64,000 nt of DNA from Martinezella hainanensis (GCF_900094555.1 NZ_FMAC01000017.1:1-64000); one strand, 5' to 3'; counted from the stretch's first letter, positions 1 through 9,521 are shown. Notes: a model not told the origin generated them from the letters alone. Made by a program: numbers and translations.

Positions 1-530
1 TTCGCTTTCCCCCAAGGCTTCGCTTTCCCTTAGCCATCGCTAGCCCATCCCCCGCAGAACCTTAAACCGTGCCAAAACGGAAGATCCCCCACGAGCATCA
101 AGAAAATGGCCCAAAGGCAATAACCAAAAGTCATTGCGACAAAGTCTCGAAAATCTCGTGACCGCAGCGCCATGCGACGCACGAATCCCCTTACAGAAGT
201 ATCGAACAGGGCAAAGATAGCCGACTACCGAGTGCGCTCATCAGGCTGGCATGTCTTCGGCAAGACCGGTACCACGCCTGCCTCAAAGGCTGGTGCGCCC
301 TGACGGCACCAAGATGTATGGCTGGTTCGTCGGCTGGGCGGTCAAGGGAAATTGCAGGATCGTCTTTGCGCGCCTCGCCGGCGAAGAACGAAAGATACCC
401 GGGTCGGCTGGCGGAAGGGCACGGGACGCCCTTTTTGCGGATATGTTCTCCAAACCTGACACTCTCTGATCGGCAAGCTGTTCCGGCCAGAGCCTCGATA
501 TCAATCCTTCTCCGCGTCCTCGAGCTTGCC
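1..530. other. Left-edge stretch with no supported gene
   Basis: I see no convincing gene here. Open frames on both strands are short, arginine- and serine-rich, and look like chance frames in GC-rich DNA. The first 29 bases contain the 11-mer TTCGCTTTCCC twice. The stretch lies downstream of the minus-strand efflux operon, so it probably holds that operon's 3' untranslated end. Confidence 0.5.
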
Positions 531-773
531 TCATCGCCAACGCCATGGGGCATCGCTTTTCCACCAGACAACGAAGATAAACAGTGCCGTCGGTATGGCG
601 ATCGCGGCGGCATAGGCGATCGGCTTATTGCTTGCATAGGGCGTGGCCATGGCAATGGTTGCCGCGAGCACGATCGCGTAGATCGCAATCGCAACCCACC
701 CCTGCCAGTGGCAGGGTAGGCCGGCTCCATAGCCATAGGTCTTCACGCGGAACCAGGGTACCTTCCTCCTCAT
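531..773 (-). CDS. Small two-TM membrane protein coupled to RND pump
   Basis: This encodes an 80-residue protein with two predicted membrane segments (about residues 27-45 and 50-70). A basic N-terminus and a Trp/Arg-rich C-terminus flank them. I do not recognise a named family. The start codon overlaps the stop of the RND pump gene, so translation is probably coupled and the three genes form one operon. By position it could be an accessory subunit of the pump, as some RND pumps carry small helical partners, but this is only an inference from context. It is the most coding-like frame in the region, and its hydrophobic pattern argues against a shadow frame. Confidence 0.6.
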   Translation of the reverse strand: MRRKVPWFRVKTYGYGAGLPCHWQGWVAIAIYAIVLAATIAMATPYASNKPIAYAAAIAIPTALFIFVVWWKSDAPWRWR

Positions 774-3700
774 TCGGCCGCATCCTTCATCCGATCTGTT
801 TCCAACCGATCCTGCTTCCTCTTCAGCATTGTCCGGCAGCTTTCGATCAACGACAAGGCCACCGGCACGAAGACGAGCGTTAGCGCCGTGGATGAGACGA
901 GGCCGCCGATCACGGCATGCGCCATCGATGCCCGCTCCTGACCGCCTTCACCGAAGCCGAGCGCCAGCGGCATCATGCCGATGATCATCGCAGAGGTCGT
1001 CATGATGATGGGCCGAAAGCGGACAATGCCGGCATCGATCAGGCTCTGGTGCATGCTCGTGCCTTCCCGCCGTCGCTTGTTGGCGTGATCGACAAGCAGG
1101 ATGGCGTTCTTCGTCACAAGGCCCATCAGCATGATGAAGCCGATGACCGAGAAGATGTTGATCGTCGATCCGGTCACGAGAAGGCCGATCAACACCCCGC
1201 TGATCGAAAGCGGCAGGCTCGTCATAATTGCGACCGGCTGCACGAAGGAGCCGAATTGTGAGGCAAGAATAAGGTAGATGAAAACGACGGCGAGGATCAA
1301 CGCCTGCGCCGCATAGCCAAAGCTTTCGGCCATGTCGTCCACTTCGCCGCCGATGGCGATGCGATAGCCCATCGGCACGGTTTCGGCATCGATGATTGTC
1401 TGGACTGCGCGGACAACATCAGCAAGCGGCCGGCCGCTCAGATTGGCGGAGAGGCGAACCTCGCGGTCGCCATCGCGGCGGATGATCGTCTTCGGTGCCA
1501 GGGTCTCCGTGATATCGGCCACCTGGGAGAGCGGCACGGTCGCGGGACCTTTTCCGCCGCTGCGCTCGACGGGAATGGGGATCTGTGCGAGATCTTCGAC
1601 CGTTCGGCGTCCGCTCTCCGGCAGCCTGATGGCGACATAACGCGATTCGTCGCCGCCATGCGCCCAGCTGGTCAGTTTCTCGCCGGCCACAAGCGGGCGG
1701 AGATTGCGCTCGATGGTCGCGGTCGAGATCCCCAGATCGGCCGCTTCGTCCGCGCGCAGCCGCACCATCAGCATTGGCCGCTTCCGGTCGGCGGATGATT
1801 CGAGATCGATGATCCCGGCGACCTTGCCGAGCTTGGTCATCATGTCGCGTGATATGTCCTCCAGCACGCTCAGATCCCCACCGAGGATCGATATCTGGAT
1901 TGTCTTGGCCTGAGCGCCTGAAACCTCTCCGGATTGGCCCACTTCGATCCTGGCACCGGCGACAGAGCTCAGCGCGTCGCGCAGCTTCGGCGCGATGGTC
2001 ACCGAAGTCATGCTTCTCTTGTCTGGCGCCACCATCGAAGCCGCGATTCTGGCCTCGTTCGTGTTGCCGCCATCGCCGCTGTTAACAGTCGAATAGAGAT
2101 CCTTGATATCGGGATAGCCCCGCAGGACGTCTTCGGCTTGCCGGATCTTGGCGGCGGTATAATCGACCGAAGACCCCTCCGGCAGCGTGAGGCCGACGGC
2201 GACCATGCCCTGATCGGATTTCGGCACGAACTCCATGCCGATTCTCGGAATGAGGCAGAGGCTGCCGGCAAACAGGGCGAGGACGCAGACGGAGATTACG
2301 GCGCGATGGCCGAGGCACCAGCCGATCAGAACGCCATAGCGATGCGCGATCCGTTCGAAAACCTTGTCGAAACGGTCGAGCAGCACCCGTAGCCGTCCCT
2401 TTCGGCCTTCCGCCGGCCGATCGATCCAGACGCTTGAAAGCATGGGGTCGAGCGTGAAGGACACGAAAAGCGAGATCATGACGGCAACGGAGACGGTCAC
2501 GCCGAATTGCAGGAAGAAACGGCCGATCACGCCGCCCATGAAGGCAACGGGAAGGAAGACCGCGACGATGGAGAAGGTCGTCGCCAGCACGGCAAGCCCG
2601 ATCTCGGTGGTGCCATCAAGTGCTGCCTGCCGGCGATCCTTGCCCATGGCGACATGACGGCTGATGTTTTCGCGCACGACAATGGCGTCGTCGATCAGAA
2701 TGCCGATGCAGATCGACAGCGCCAGCATCGTCATCATATTGAGGCTGAAGCCGAGAACGGCGATGGCGGCAAACGTGCCGATGACCGCGACCGGCAGGGT
2801 CAGTGCCGTGATGATGGTCGAGCGCCAGGAGTTGAGAAACAGAAGAACGATGACGATCGTCAGCGCGCCGCCTTCGAGGATGGTGCGTTGAACGTCGCCG
2901 ATCTGGTTGACGATGGTGCGCGAACTGTCCTGCGAGACGACGATGCCGATATCCCTGAGTGCATCGTCCTGCCGAAGTTTAGCCAGCTCCCGTTCAACCC
3001 CTTTGGCGACGTCGACGGTGTTGGCGCCTTCCAGCTTGTTGATATCAAGCCCGAGCGCGGGCTTGCCGTTGAACCATGCCCGGCTCTTCGGATCGGCGCC
3101 GGCTTCCATCACGTCGGTGACTTCCGAGAGGCGGATCGGGCGGCCGGCACTGTCCTGGGCAATGACGATGTCGGCGAACTCTTTGACGCTGCCCGGCTGC
3201 ACGCTGACGGTGATGCTGCGCTCGCGCGTCGAGGAAACGACAGAGCCGATGGCGCTGTCGCGGGTCGCCCGCTGAATGGCCTCGATCAGGCTTGGGATCG
3301 GGATGCCGAAGGATTGCAGTTTTACCGGATCGGGTTGAATGCGCACCTGGTCCTCGCTGCCGCCGACCAGTGTCACCTGACCGACGCCGGCCACGCGCCG
3401 CAGCCGCGGCACGATCGTCGTATCGGCAATCTGCGTCATCCGGCTGATGGAGGTATCGGCGGAGAAGGCGGCCAAAGACATGATCGGCGCATCCTGCGGA
3501 TTGAAGCGGGTGACGAGCGGCCGATCGGCGCCATCGGTAAGCACATCCTGCAATCGCGATATGCGGTCGCGCACCTCGTCGGCCGCGGCTCTCGACGGCG
3601 TTTCGAGGGTGAATTCGGCAATGACGAGCGAATTGCCCGTCGAGGAATGCGAGGAAATCTTCTTGATGCCGGAGATGGCGCCGATGCTTTCCTCGATCGG

Positions 3701-3895
3701 CCGGCTGACCTGCTGCTCGACGGCGAGCGCCGAGGCGCCATCGTAGTTGGTGGAGACGACGACGGTCGGCAGATCCACCGAGGGCAGGAGGTCGACCGGC
3801 AGGCGCGACCAGGCGACGATACCGAGCACGACGATCGCCACCATCATCATGGTGGCGAAAACCGGCTGCTGAATGGAGATACGGGCAAGAAACAT
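770..3895 (-). CDS. RND efflux pump inner-membrane permease (HAE1/AcrB type)
   Basis: This is a proton-driven multidrug or solvent exporter of the resistance-nodulation-division family, acting as an inner-membrane trimer. The product has 1041 residues, the usual family length. It begins with a cytoplasmic end and TM1 (about residues 12-30), followed by the first large periplasmic loop. The TM4 motif IDDAIVVREN carries the paired proton-relay aspartates at 402-403. A second periplasmic loop and TM8-12 follow, with the typical GLVTKNAILLVDHAN motif near the C-terminus. The adaptor gene lies 9 bases upstream and a small membrane protein overlaps downstream. No TolC-type outer membrane channel or local regulator gene is adjacent. 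The substrate cannot be told from sequence. Confidence 0.93.
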   Translation of the reverse strand: MFLARISIQQPVFATMMMVAIVVLGIVAWSRLPVDLLPSVDLPTVVVSTNYDGASALAVEQQVSRPIEESIGAISGIKKISSHSSTGNSLVIAEFTLETPSRAAADEVRDRISRLQDVLTDGADRPLVTRFNPQDAPIMSLAAFSADTSISRMTQIADTTIVPRLRRVAGVGQVTLVGGSEDQVRIQPDPVKLQSFGIPIPSLIEAIQRATRDSAIGSVVSSTRERSITVSVQPGSVKEFADIVIAQDSAGRPIRLSEVTDVMEAGADPKSRAWFNGKPALGLDINKLEGANTVDVAKGVERELAKLRQDDALRDIGIVVSQDSSRTIVNQIGDVQRTILEGGALTIVIVLLFLNSWRSTIITALTLPVAVIGTFAAIAVLGFSLNMMTMLALSICIGILIDDAIVVRENISRHVAMGKDRRQAALDGTTEIGLAVLATTFSIVAVFLPVAFMGGVIGRFFLQFGVTVSVAVMISLFVSFTLDPMLSSVWIDRPAEGRKGRLRVLLDRFDKVFERIAHRYGVLIGWCLGHRAVISVCVLALFAGSLCLIPRIGMEFVPKSDQGMVAVGLTLPEGSSVDYTAAKIRQAEDVLRGYPDIKDLYSTVNSGDGGNTNEARIAASMVAPDKRSMTSVTIAPKLRDALSSVAGARIEVGQSGEVSGAQAKTIQISILGGDLSVLEDISRDMMTKLGKVAGIIDLESSADRKRPMLMVRLRADEAADLGISTATIERNLRPLVAGEKLTSWAHGGDESRYVAIRLPESGRRTVEDLAQIPIPVERSGGKGPATVPLSQVADITETLAPKTIIRRDGDREVRLSANLSGRPLADVVRAVQTIIDAETVPMGYRIAIGGEVDDMAESFGYAAQALILAVVFIYLILASQFGSFVQPVAIMTSLPLSISGVLIGLLVTGSTINIFSVIGFIMLMGLVTKNAILLVDHANKRRREGTSMHQSLIDAGIVRFRPIIMTTSAMIIGMMPLALGFGEGGQERASMAHAVIGGLVSSTALTLVFVPVALSLIESCRTMLKRKQDRLETDRMKDAAE

Positions 3896-3904
3896 GGAAA
3901 ATCC

Positions 3905-5056
3905 TCAGCGCCCGGCGATCTTGACCGGAGTGCCGCTCGCGACGTCCTTGAGGGGGACGGTTATGATGTGATCGCCTTCGTTCAAACCGCTCCGAACCTC
4001 GACGAGATCCTCTCCGATCCGGGCATTGCCGAGGGTGATGGGCTGGCGGCGCATGGCGCCATCCGAGATCATCCGGATGAAGGTCTCCCCGCCTTCCCTG
4101 GTGATCGCTGCGGCGGGAACCGCGAGGATGTCGTCATGGCTTTCGATCCGAAGCGCGCCATGGCCGAACATGCCGCCGCGAAGGCCCGCCGCGGCCTGTT
4201 CGAGGCGCAGATAGACCTGCAGCGAGCGCGAGCCGTCTACCGTCGCGGGGCTGATCCTGTCGAGCCGCGCCGAGAGGGGCTTATCCGGCAGGCCCTCGAT
4301 CTCGATCTCGGCCATCTGGCCGATTGAGAGCCCGGCGCTCTCTTGCGGCGGGAGGAGAGCCGCCAGATCCAGCTTGGCTATGTCGACGATTTCGAAGAGT
4401 TCGGTGTTGATCGACACAGCCTGGCCCGGATTGATCTTGCGGCTGTTGACGATGCCGTCGAATGGCGCGGTGACGACCGCATCATCCAGCGCGCGCCGTG
4501 CCTCCGCTTCCTCGGCCTGCAGGGCGCGCAGTTCAGCCTTCAGCACCGCTACGTCGGTCTCGACCTCGGTCAATTTCGCCTGGGCGACGCCACCCGTCGC
4601 GGCAAGACTGCGGGTGCGTTCCAGGTCCTTCTGTGCCCGCAGCAGCGTTGCCGCCTTGGCTTCGGTGGTCGCAACCAGCTTGTTGAGGGAAAGCGTCAGC
4701 GTTTCGGTGTCGAAGCGTGCGATGACGGTGCCGGCCTGCACCGCCATCCCGACATCGGCCTCGACGGAGGCCAGCGTTCCGGACAATCTGGCGGTCAGCG
4801 TCACGCGACGCGCCGGTTGGATGAAACCGTTGATGCGGATCTCCTGCCTGTAGTTGCGGCGATGCACCTGCATCACTTCCATGGGAGCGACTTCGACCGT
4901 CTTCGCCTTGATGCTCGCCGTCTGCCCGACGATGGCAGGAGCATCCCGTGCATCGTTGCTGGCCGGCGCGATGACCACGCCTGCAATTCCCAGCGCCACC
5001 AGCGCAAGGGCGACCGTCATCTTCGAAATACGGTTCATCATGACACCCAACATCAT
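3905..5056 (-). CDS. RND efflux periplasmic adaptor (membrane fusion protein)
   Basis: This periplasmic adaptor links the downstream RND pump to an outer-membrane channel. The N-terminus has a single hydrophobic segment (signal anchor, about residues 14-30). There is no lipobox Cys, so it is probably anchored by the helix rather than a lipid. A biotinyl/lipoyl-like half (residues 75-105, GTLASVEADVGMAVQAGTVI) follows. Next come an alpha-helical hairpin rich in Ala, Glu and Arg (about 110-190), the second lipoyl half (VTAPFDGIVNSRKINPGQ) and a beta-barrel. The start is uncertain: ATG-ATG pairs occur at residues 1-2 and 6-7, neither with a strong ribosome site. It forms an operon with the pump. 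Confidence 0.9.
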   Translation of the reverse strand: MMLGVMMNRISKMTVALALVALGIAGVVIAPASNDARDAPAIVGQTASIKAKTVEVAPMEVMQVHRRNYRQEIRINGFIQPARRVTLTARLSGTLASVEADVGMAVQAGTVIARFDTETLTLSLNKLVATTEAKAATLLRAQKDLERTRSLAATGGVAQAKLTEVETDVAVLKAELRALQAEEAEARRALDDAVVTAPFDGIVNSRKINPGQAVSINTELFEIVDIAKLDLAALLPPQESAGLSIGQMAEIEIEGLPDKPLSARLDRISPATVDGSRSLQVYLRLEQAAAGLRGGMFGHGALRIESHDDILAVPAAAITREGGETFIRMISDGAMRRQPITLGNARIGEDLVEVRSGLNEGDHIITVPLKDVASGTPVKIAGR

Positions 5057-5072
5057 GCTTTCATTTCATGAT

Positions 5073-5128
5073 GGAGAGCGGCGAGAGGATTGGACGCGGG
5101 GTTTCAAAGCCATCCTTCGCCGCTCTCC
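5073..5128. repeat. 12-bp inverted repeat upstream of efflux operon
   Basis: Perfect arms GGAGAGCGGCGA (5073-5084) and TCGCCGCTCTCC (5117-5128) are separated by 32 bases. The arms end 17 bases before the adaptor start. They could fold as a leader hairpin in the efflux mRNA or mark an operator. I do not recognise the motif. Confidence 0.6.
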
Positions 5129-5133
5129 GTCGG

Positions 5134-5158
5134 GCACGCCTTGGCTTGAAAGGCGTGC
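5134..5158 (-). terminator. Stem-loop downstream of the porin gene
   Basis: The 9-bp arms GCACGCCTT (5134-5142) and AAGGCGTGC (5150-5158) lie 20 bases past the porin stop. There is no strong U tract on the minus strand. It may be a weak terminator or an mRNA-stabilising 3' hairpin that separates the porin from the efflux operon. Confidence 0.4.
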
Positions 5159-5177
5159 CGACCTCTGCAAAAGACGA

Positions 5178-5810
5178 TCAGAAGCGATAGTTCAGGCCGG
5201 CCTTGATGACGTGGTCACGTAGATCGGTCTTGGACTTGCCGCTCGATGTCGTCGTTGAGACGTCATTGGTCATGACGTAGTTGTATTCGATCTTGGCCGA
5301 CAGACCGCCGCCGAAGCCCTGTTCGACGCCGCCGCCAAGCAGGTAGCCCTGCTTCCAGCCGCTGGAGGTGGAAACGCCCTTGCCGCCTTCGAACTTCGTC
5401 ATCGTCAGACCTGCCGTGCCGTAGACGAAAGTGCGATCGAAGGTCAGGCCGGCCTTGGCCTTGGCGGCACCGCGGAAGCGTTCTTCCACCTTGCCGTTCG
5501 GCACGCGCAGCTCGTTGTTTCCGAGGTAGGAGCCTTCCAGTTCGGCGCCGACGATGCCAGGCCCCACCTGGAAATTGTAGCCGGCTTGCGCGCCGGCGGC
5601 AAAGCCCTTGCCGTTGGCAAAAGGGTTGAACTTCGGCGAGGCGATGCCGCCATGGACACCCACATAGGCACCGCTCCACTGGAAGGCCGGCGGATTGTCG
5701 TAGCCGGCGGCATCCGGGGCTTGATAGGTGGTGAGATCGGCGGCTGAGGCATTGGTCGCGGCCGTCATGGCCAGAGCCGCGAACAGGAAAGATTTTACGC
5801 TGGGCGACAT
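5178..5810 (-). CDS. Omp25/31-type outer membrane beta-barrel protein
   Basis: This outer membrane protein belongs to the Omp25/Omp31/RopB class common in Rhizobiales. The 210-residue product starts with a clear signal peptide ending ASA-AD at about residue 24. An eight-strand barrel rich in Gly and aromatic residues follows, including the repeated GxxGGG and AGLxYRF patterns, and it ends in the C-terminal Phe expected for BAM recognition. The start at 5810 was chosen because GGAG sits six bases upstream; the longer frame would add ten residues before the signal peptide. It is transcribed towards the efflux operon but separated by stem-loops. The likely role is envelope integrity rather than specific transport. 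Confidence 0.85.
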   Translation of the reverse strand: MSPSVKSFLFAALAMTAATNASAADLTTYQAPDAAGYDNPPAFQWSGAYVGVHGGIASPKFNPFANGKGFAAGAQAGYNFQVGPGIVGAELEGSYLGNNELRVPNGKVEERFRGAAKAKAGLTFDRTFVYGTAGLTMTKFEGGKGVSTSSGWKQGYLLGGGVEQGFGGGLSAKIEYNYVMTNDVSTTTSSGKSKTDLRDHVIKAGLNYRF

Positions 5811-6083
5811 TGCTAACTCCATACGAAACCCATGCGCCATCCCTCGGCGCTCGCAAGGTCTCTGTTTGCGTTGGAGAACCGGACATCGGTTCCTGCTGTT
5901 CTCCGGTGCCGTCCGTCTTGGGGAGCGGATCGTCTTCAGGAGATGGAGGTCATTTTGCCGGTGAGAATTGCGAGTACATTGCAGGATTTGAAAATTTTGA
6001 AAAATTATCGAGTATTTTTACACAGTTGAGCGGAATTTTTTAACTATTTTTTAATGAGGCGGCCGCCCGGCCGTGCGAGGCTG

Positions 6084-7421
6084 TCAGCTCGGGAAGCACA
6101 GGCGGAAGCAGGCACCGCCCTGCGGATTGTCGCTAACGACCACATGACCGCCATGCCGCTGCATGATCTCCTTCACCAGATTGAGCCCGAGGCCGGCGCC
6201 GTGCTCTTGCGGATGAAGACGGTGGAAGGGTTCGAAGATTCGGTCGCGTTCCGTAGCCGGTATGCCAGGCCCTTCGTCCGTCACTTCGATGACGGCGTGC
6301 CGGTCAATCCTGATCGTGATATTTCCCTTGCCGCCGCCATGTTCGATCGCATTCTGCACGACGTTGACGACGACGCGCTGCAGCGCACCGGCATCGCCCT
6401 GTATGATCAGGCGATCGAGCCCGGTTTCCAGCGAGAGCTCATAGCCCTGTGCGATTGCCAGGGGGGCCATGTCGGCCGCGACATTGCGGCAGATCTCCAC
6501 CATATCGACCGAGGAGAAGTTCTTACCCGTGACGTCCAGCCGCTGCAGATCGAGCAGCTGTTCGGCAAGCGCGGCAATGCGACCGGCGTCCGACAGGAGC
6601 CGGTTGCGGATCGGCCCTTCGGCGATCGTTTCGACGCGCGTCTGCAGAATGGCGACCGGCGTGCGCAATTCATGCGCCGCATCTAGAATGAACCGCTGAT
6701 GGCGCTCGTGCCCCTCATCGAGGCGCTGCAGGGCACCGTTGATCGCATTGACGAGCGGCATCACTTCGCGCGGAATGCCGCCCTCCGGCAGCCTGTAACC
6801 GCGCCGGTCGATATCGATAGCTTCAGCTTCCTTCGCGACGACGGAAAGGCGGGAGAATGCCCGGCTCACGATCCATGGGATGACGACGATCGTGATGATG
6901 ACGAGGAGGACAAGGATAGGCACCATCAGCAGGTTGGAGAGCAGCAGGATGGCATATGTCATGCTGAACACGTCGCCCTTGCCAAGCACGGTAAAATCCC
7001 CCGCGGGACCCGATACGTCGCGAATGACGGCCAGGTATGAGAAGGGCGGCTTGGTGTCCCGGATGTCGCCGAAGGTTATGCTATCCAGGTGCTCTGCCAT
7101 CACGGCATAGACCGCCGGGACATTGCCGGTCTGAATGATCTCGCCCTTGTCGCTGCGGGCGACGAACCAGAAGTCCGTCAAACGTTGGCGCAACTTCACG
7201 AGCTCTTCGGTCTCGTTGAGAACAAGATGACCATCAGGTTTGCGTTCGATCGCGCGTCCGGCGACATCCGCGAACTCGGGATCGGAAAGGACGATACCGT
7301 CTCCCGCCTGTATCAGATAGGCGACGAAGGCAACGCTGAACAGCAGCAGGACGCCAACCTGAAAGAGCAGAAGCTGTGCGATGAGCCGGCGTTTCAGCGA
7401 TTTTGATTTGGGATGCTTCAT
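6084..7421 (-). CDS. Sensor histidine kinase (EnvZ/QseC type)
   Basis: This is the membrane sensor kinase of a two-component system. It has TM1 at about residues 18-36, a periplasmic sensor loop of about 115 residues, TM2 at about 153-183 and a HAMP linker. The HisKA phospho-acceptor motif DAAHELRTP has its His at 250. The HATPase region carries N (VVQNAIEHGG), G1 (DEGPGIP) and G2 (GAGLGLNLV) boxes. The start overlaps the stop of the response regulator by four bases (ATGA), so the pair is translationally coupled. The periplasmic domain shows no named sensor fold to me and the stimulus is unknown. Confidence 0.9.
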   Translation of the reverse strand: MKHPKSKSLKRRLIAQLLLFQVGVLLLFSVAFVAYLIQAGDGIVLSDPEFADVAGRAIERKPDGHLVLNETEELVKLRQRLTDFWFVARSDKGEIIQTGNVPAVYAVMAEHLDSITFGDIRDTKPPFSYLAVIRDVSGPAGDFTVLGKGDVFSMTYAILLLSNLLMVPILVLLVIITIVVIPWIVSRAFSRLSVVAKEAEAIDIDRRGYRLPEGGIPREVMPLVNAINGALQRLDEGHERHQRFILDAAHELRTPVAILQTRVETIAEGPIRNRLLSDAGRIAALAEQLLDLQRLDVTGKNFSSVDMVEICRNVAADMAPLAIAQGYELSLETGLDRLIIQGDAGALQRVVVNVVQNAIEHGGGKGNITIRIDRHAVIEVTDEGPGIPATERDRIFEPFHRLHPQEHGAGLGLNLVKEIMQRHGGHVVVSDNPQGGACFRLCFPS

Positions 7422-8092
7422 GTCAGGGGTCTCAGGAGGTAGCCAACGCCGCGAATGCCGTGGATTTCGATACCCGCCTGAGCGTCGGCCAATTTCTTGC
7501 GAAGCCGCGATACGTGCGAATCGAGCGCGTTCGACTGGATTTCGTCGTCAAAGGCATAGACGGCCTCTTCCAGGGCCGCCCTCAGAACGGTTCTGCCCTG
7601 GCGGCGGACGAGCGTCTCCAATACCAGAAGTTCGCGTCGCGGCAGATCGAGCGCCTTGCCATCGACCCGGGCTTCCCTGTCGTCGAGGTTGAATTCCAGC
7701 CTGCCGAGCTTGGCGACCATCGGGGCAACGGCAGCGGGGCGGCGCATCAGCGCGCGGATGCGCGCCAGAAGCTCTTCCAGCGCGAATGGCTTGGCGAGAT
7801 AGTCGTCGGCGCCGAAATCCAGCCCCTTGACGCGATCGGCAACCGAGCCGCGGGCGGTAAGCACGATGACAGGCGTCGTCGCGCCGGTCGCGCGCAAATC
7901 CCGGATAAGTTCCAATCCGTCGCCATCTGGCAGCTGCCGGTCGAGCACGATCATGTCATGCACCTGCTCGGCGATGGCGCCCCTTGCAAAATCAAGGTTC
8001 GGCGCGTGATCGACGATGATGTCGTATTGGTGCAGGGCGGCCGCGAGCGCCTCGGCCATCTGCGGCTCATCCTCTACAAGCAAGAGGCGCAT
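7418..8092 (-). CDS. OmpR/PhoB-family response regulator
   Basis: This DNA-binding response regulator is paired with the kinase encoded just downstream. The receiver domain (residues 1-115) has the acidic pocket VEDE, the phospho-acceptor Asp51 in VLDRQLPDG, and the conserved Thr/Lys pair in LTAR and AKPF. The C-terminal winged helix (about 125-222) has the typical LPRRELLVLETL and SNALDSHVSRLRKKL pattern. The ATG at 8092 was chosen because GGAGG lies six bases upstream; the longer frame starts with TTG and adds only two residues. The target genes are unknown. Confidence 0.92.
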   Translation of the reverse strand: MRLLLVEDEPQMAEALAAALHQYDIIVDHAPNLDFARGAIAEQVHDMIVLDRQLPDGDGLELIRDLRATGATTPVIVLTARGSVADRVKGLDFGADDYLAKPFALEELLARIRALMRRPAAVAPMVAKLGRLEFNLDDREARVDGKALDLPRRELLVLETLVRRQGRTVLRAALEEAVYAFDDEIQSNALDSHVSRLRKKLADAQAGIEIHGIRGVGYLLRPLT

Positions 8093-8205
8093 TCTCAACC
8101 TCCATGAAACGAAATAGTGTTGTCCAAGACATAGCGACGAACATTACGGTATCATTGCGTGCAACCAGGCGTGCGCCGCATTGGCGGCCCTCATACCGTT
8201 TTCGG

Positions 8206-9408
8206 TCAGTCGGTCTGGATGCATTCCAGCCAGGCGGCGCTGACGGCGGCCGCCAGCGACAACAGGAAGATCAGCAGGATGCAGGTCGTACGGAACGAGG
8301 TCAGGCCGATTGCGGCACCGGTCAGCATATATTCCAGCGGAAGAAACAGCAGAACCACGGAATAGGAAAGACCCATCACATAGGGCCGGCAGTCGCGCGG
8401 CGCCTTCATTTGCAAGATCGCGACAAAGGCGGGCGAGAGCCAGCCATTTGCCAGTCCGGCGACGAGGCCGGTAAACATCATCGTCAGCGGCGTAATCTGC
8501 ATCCATAGAATGCACATCGAGAGCGCAAGGCCGAGGAGGGCTCTCGAAACGATGACCGCAGGCGCCGGCATGGCATGGCGGGACGCCAGGTGCAGGTTCA
8601 TCATGATCGTGCCTGTTGCCGATGCCGCAATGAAGAGCCCGAGCCATGCCACCGATGCGCCCTCGAGACGCAATGCGGCCGGCACGATGAAGACCTGCAG
8701 CACGATGAAGAAGCCGAGCGCAGCACTTGCCCAAAGCGTGAATGGCAGCGACACGGCCGCAGCGCGGAGCTGCTTTCCGGCACTGACGATATCGCCAAGT
8801 CTCGGTGCCGGGCCTAAACGAAACCGCGGCAGGCTGAAGGACAGGAGCATTATCGCGGCGAAGTTGCCGACGACGATCCACCAGGCCGCGTCCTTCGAGC
8901 CGATGACGGCGATGACGAAAGCGCTGGCCGCGGATGCCGTCAGCAGCACAAGCCCGTCGATCGTGTCGTCGATGGAATTGGCAGTGGTCGGGGACAATCT
9001 TGAAAGGCGGGCGATTTCCAGTGTCTTGGCTTCGGTCGCGACAGTCGCCGGTCCATCGAGGATAGAGCCGATGAAGCTGAGAAGGAGAAAGGTGCCTGGG
9101 TGCAGAAAATCCGCCATGTAGAGCGCCGCAATCATCAGCGACGTCAGCATCCCGACCTTCGCGGAGATGAGCGCGGTATAGCGCGTACCCAGCATCTCGG
9201 CCACGTAGCCACCGAAGACCATGCCGACCAGAAGCACGGCGCCATTCACGAAAGCCATCAGCGCCATGCAGACGACGCTGCCGGTGAGGTCGTACATCAT
9301 CCAGGGATAAAGAACGGTCGCGAAGGCGTGGCTAGCGTTCAGGGCGATATTGCTCAGCTGAAGCCCGATAAAAGGCCAGCGCGTGCTGCGTTGAAATTGT
9401 TGAAACAC
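8206..9408 (-). CDS. Major facilitator superfamily transporter
   Basis: This is a polytopic inner-membrane transporter with about 12 predicted helices. It has an MFS-like N-half with a loop GGYVAEMLGTRYTALIS (motif-A position) after TM2. The 400-residue length suits the family. The open frame extends to a TTG at 9510, but that N-terminus is hydrophilic, overlaps a terminator-like hairpin and has no membrane segment. I therefore chose the GTG at 9408, where the product starts MFQQFQRSTRWPF; support for this start is modest. Resemblance to MFS_3/enterobactin-exporter-like permeases is general only, and the substrate is unknown. It appears to be a single-gene unit after the two-component pair. 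Confidence 0.8.
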   Translation of the reverse strand: MFQQFQRSTRWPFIGLQLSNIALNASHAFATVLYPWMMYDLTGSVVCMALMAFVNGAVLLVGMVFGGYVAEMLGTRYTALISAKVGMLTSLMIAALYMADFLHPGTFLLLSFIGSILDGPATVATEAKTLEIARLSRLSPTTANSIDDTIDGLVLLTASAASAFVIAVIGSKDAAWWIVVGNFAAIMLLSFSLPRFRLGPAPRLGDIVSAGKQLRAAAVSLPFTLWASAALGFFIVLQVFIVPAALRLEGASVAWLGLFIAASATGTIMMNLHLASRHAMPAPAVIVSRALLGLALSMCILWMQITPLTMMFTGLVAGLANGWLSPAFVAILQMKAPRDCRPYVMGLSYSVVLLFLPLEYMLTGAAIGLTSFRTTCILLIFLLSLAAAVSAAWLECIQTD

Positions 9409-9487
9409 GGTTCTTTCCCGACGATCGTTTGTGTCGTCAGGTTCAGGGCGCTGCCTTGCGGTAACATTACGGGGATTGAAAATTTCT

Positions 9488-9521
9488 GCAGGTGACACCG
9501 GAAACCGCAATGGTCACCTGC
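9488..9521 (-). terminator. Stem-loop terminator after sugar ABC operon
   Basis: The 9-bp arms GCAGGTGAC (9488-9496) and GTCACCTGC (9513-9521) lie 37 bases past the stop of the ATPase gene. On the minus strand they are followed by AGAAATTTTC. This is a plausible intrinsic terminator for the 15608-to-9558 operon. Confidence 0.5.

Noticed and set aside
2507..4327. 606-codon plus-strand frame opposite the RND pump and adaptor
   Set aside because: It is antisense to two certain genes, with Asp/Arg/His-rich low-complexity translation and no ribosome site.
9409..9510. N-terminal extension of the MFS transporter to a TTG at 9510
   Set aside because: The added residues are hydrophilic, overlap a terminator-like hairpin of the upstream operon and give a transporter longer than usual.
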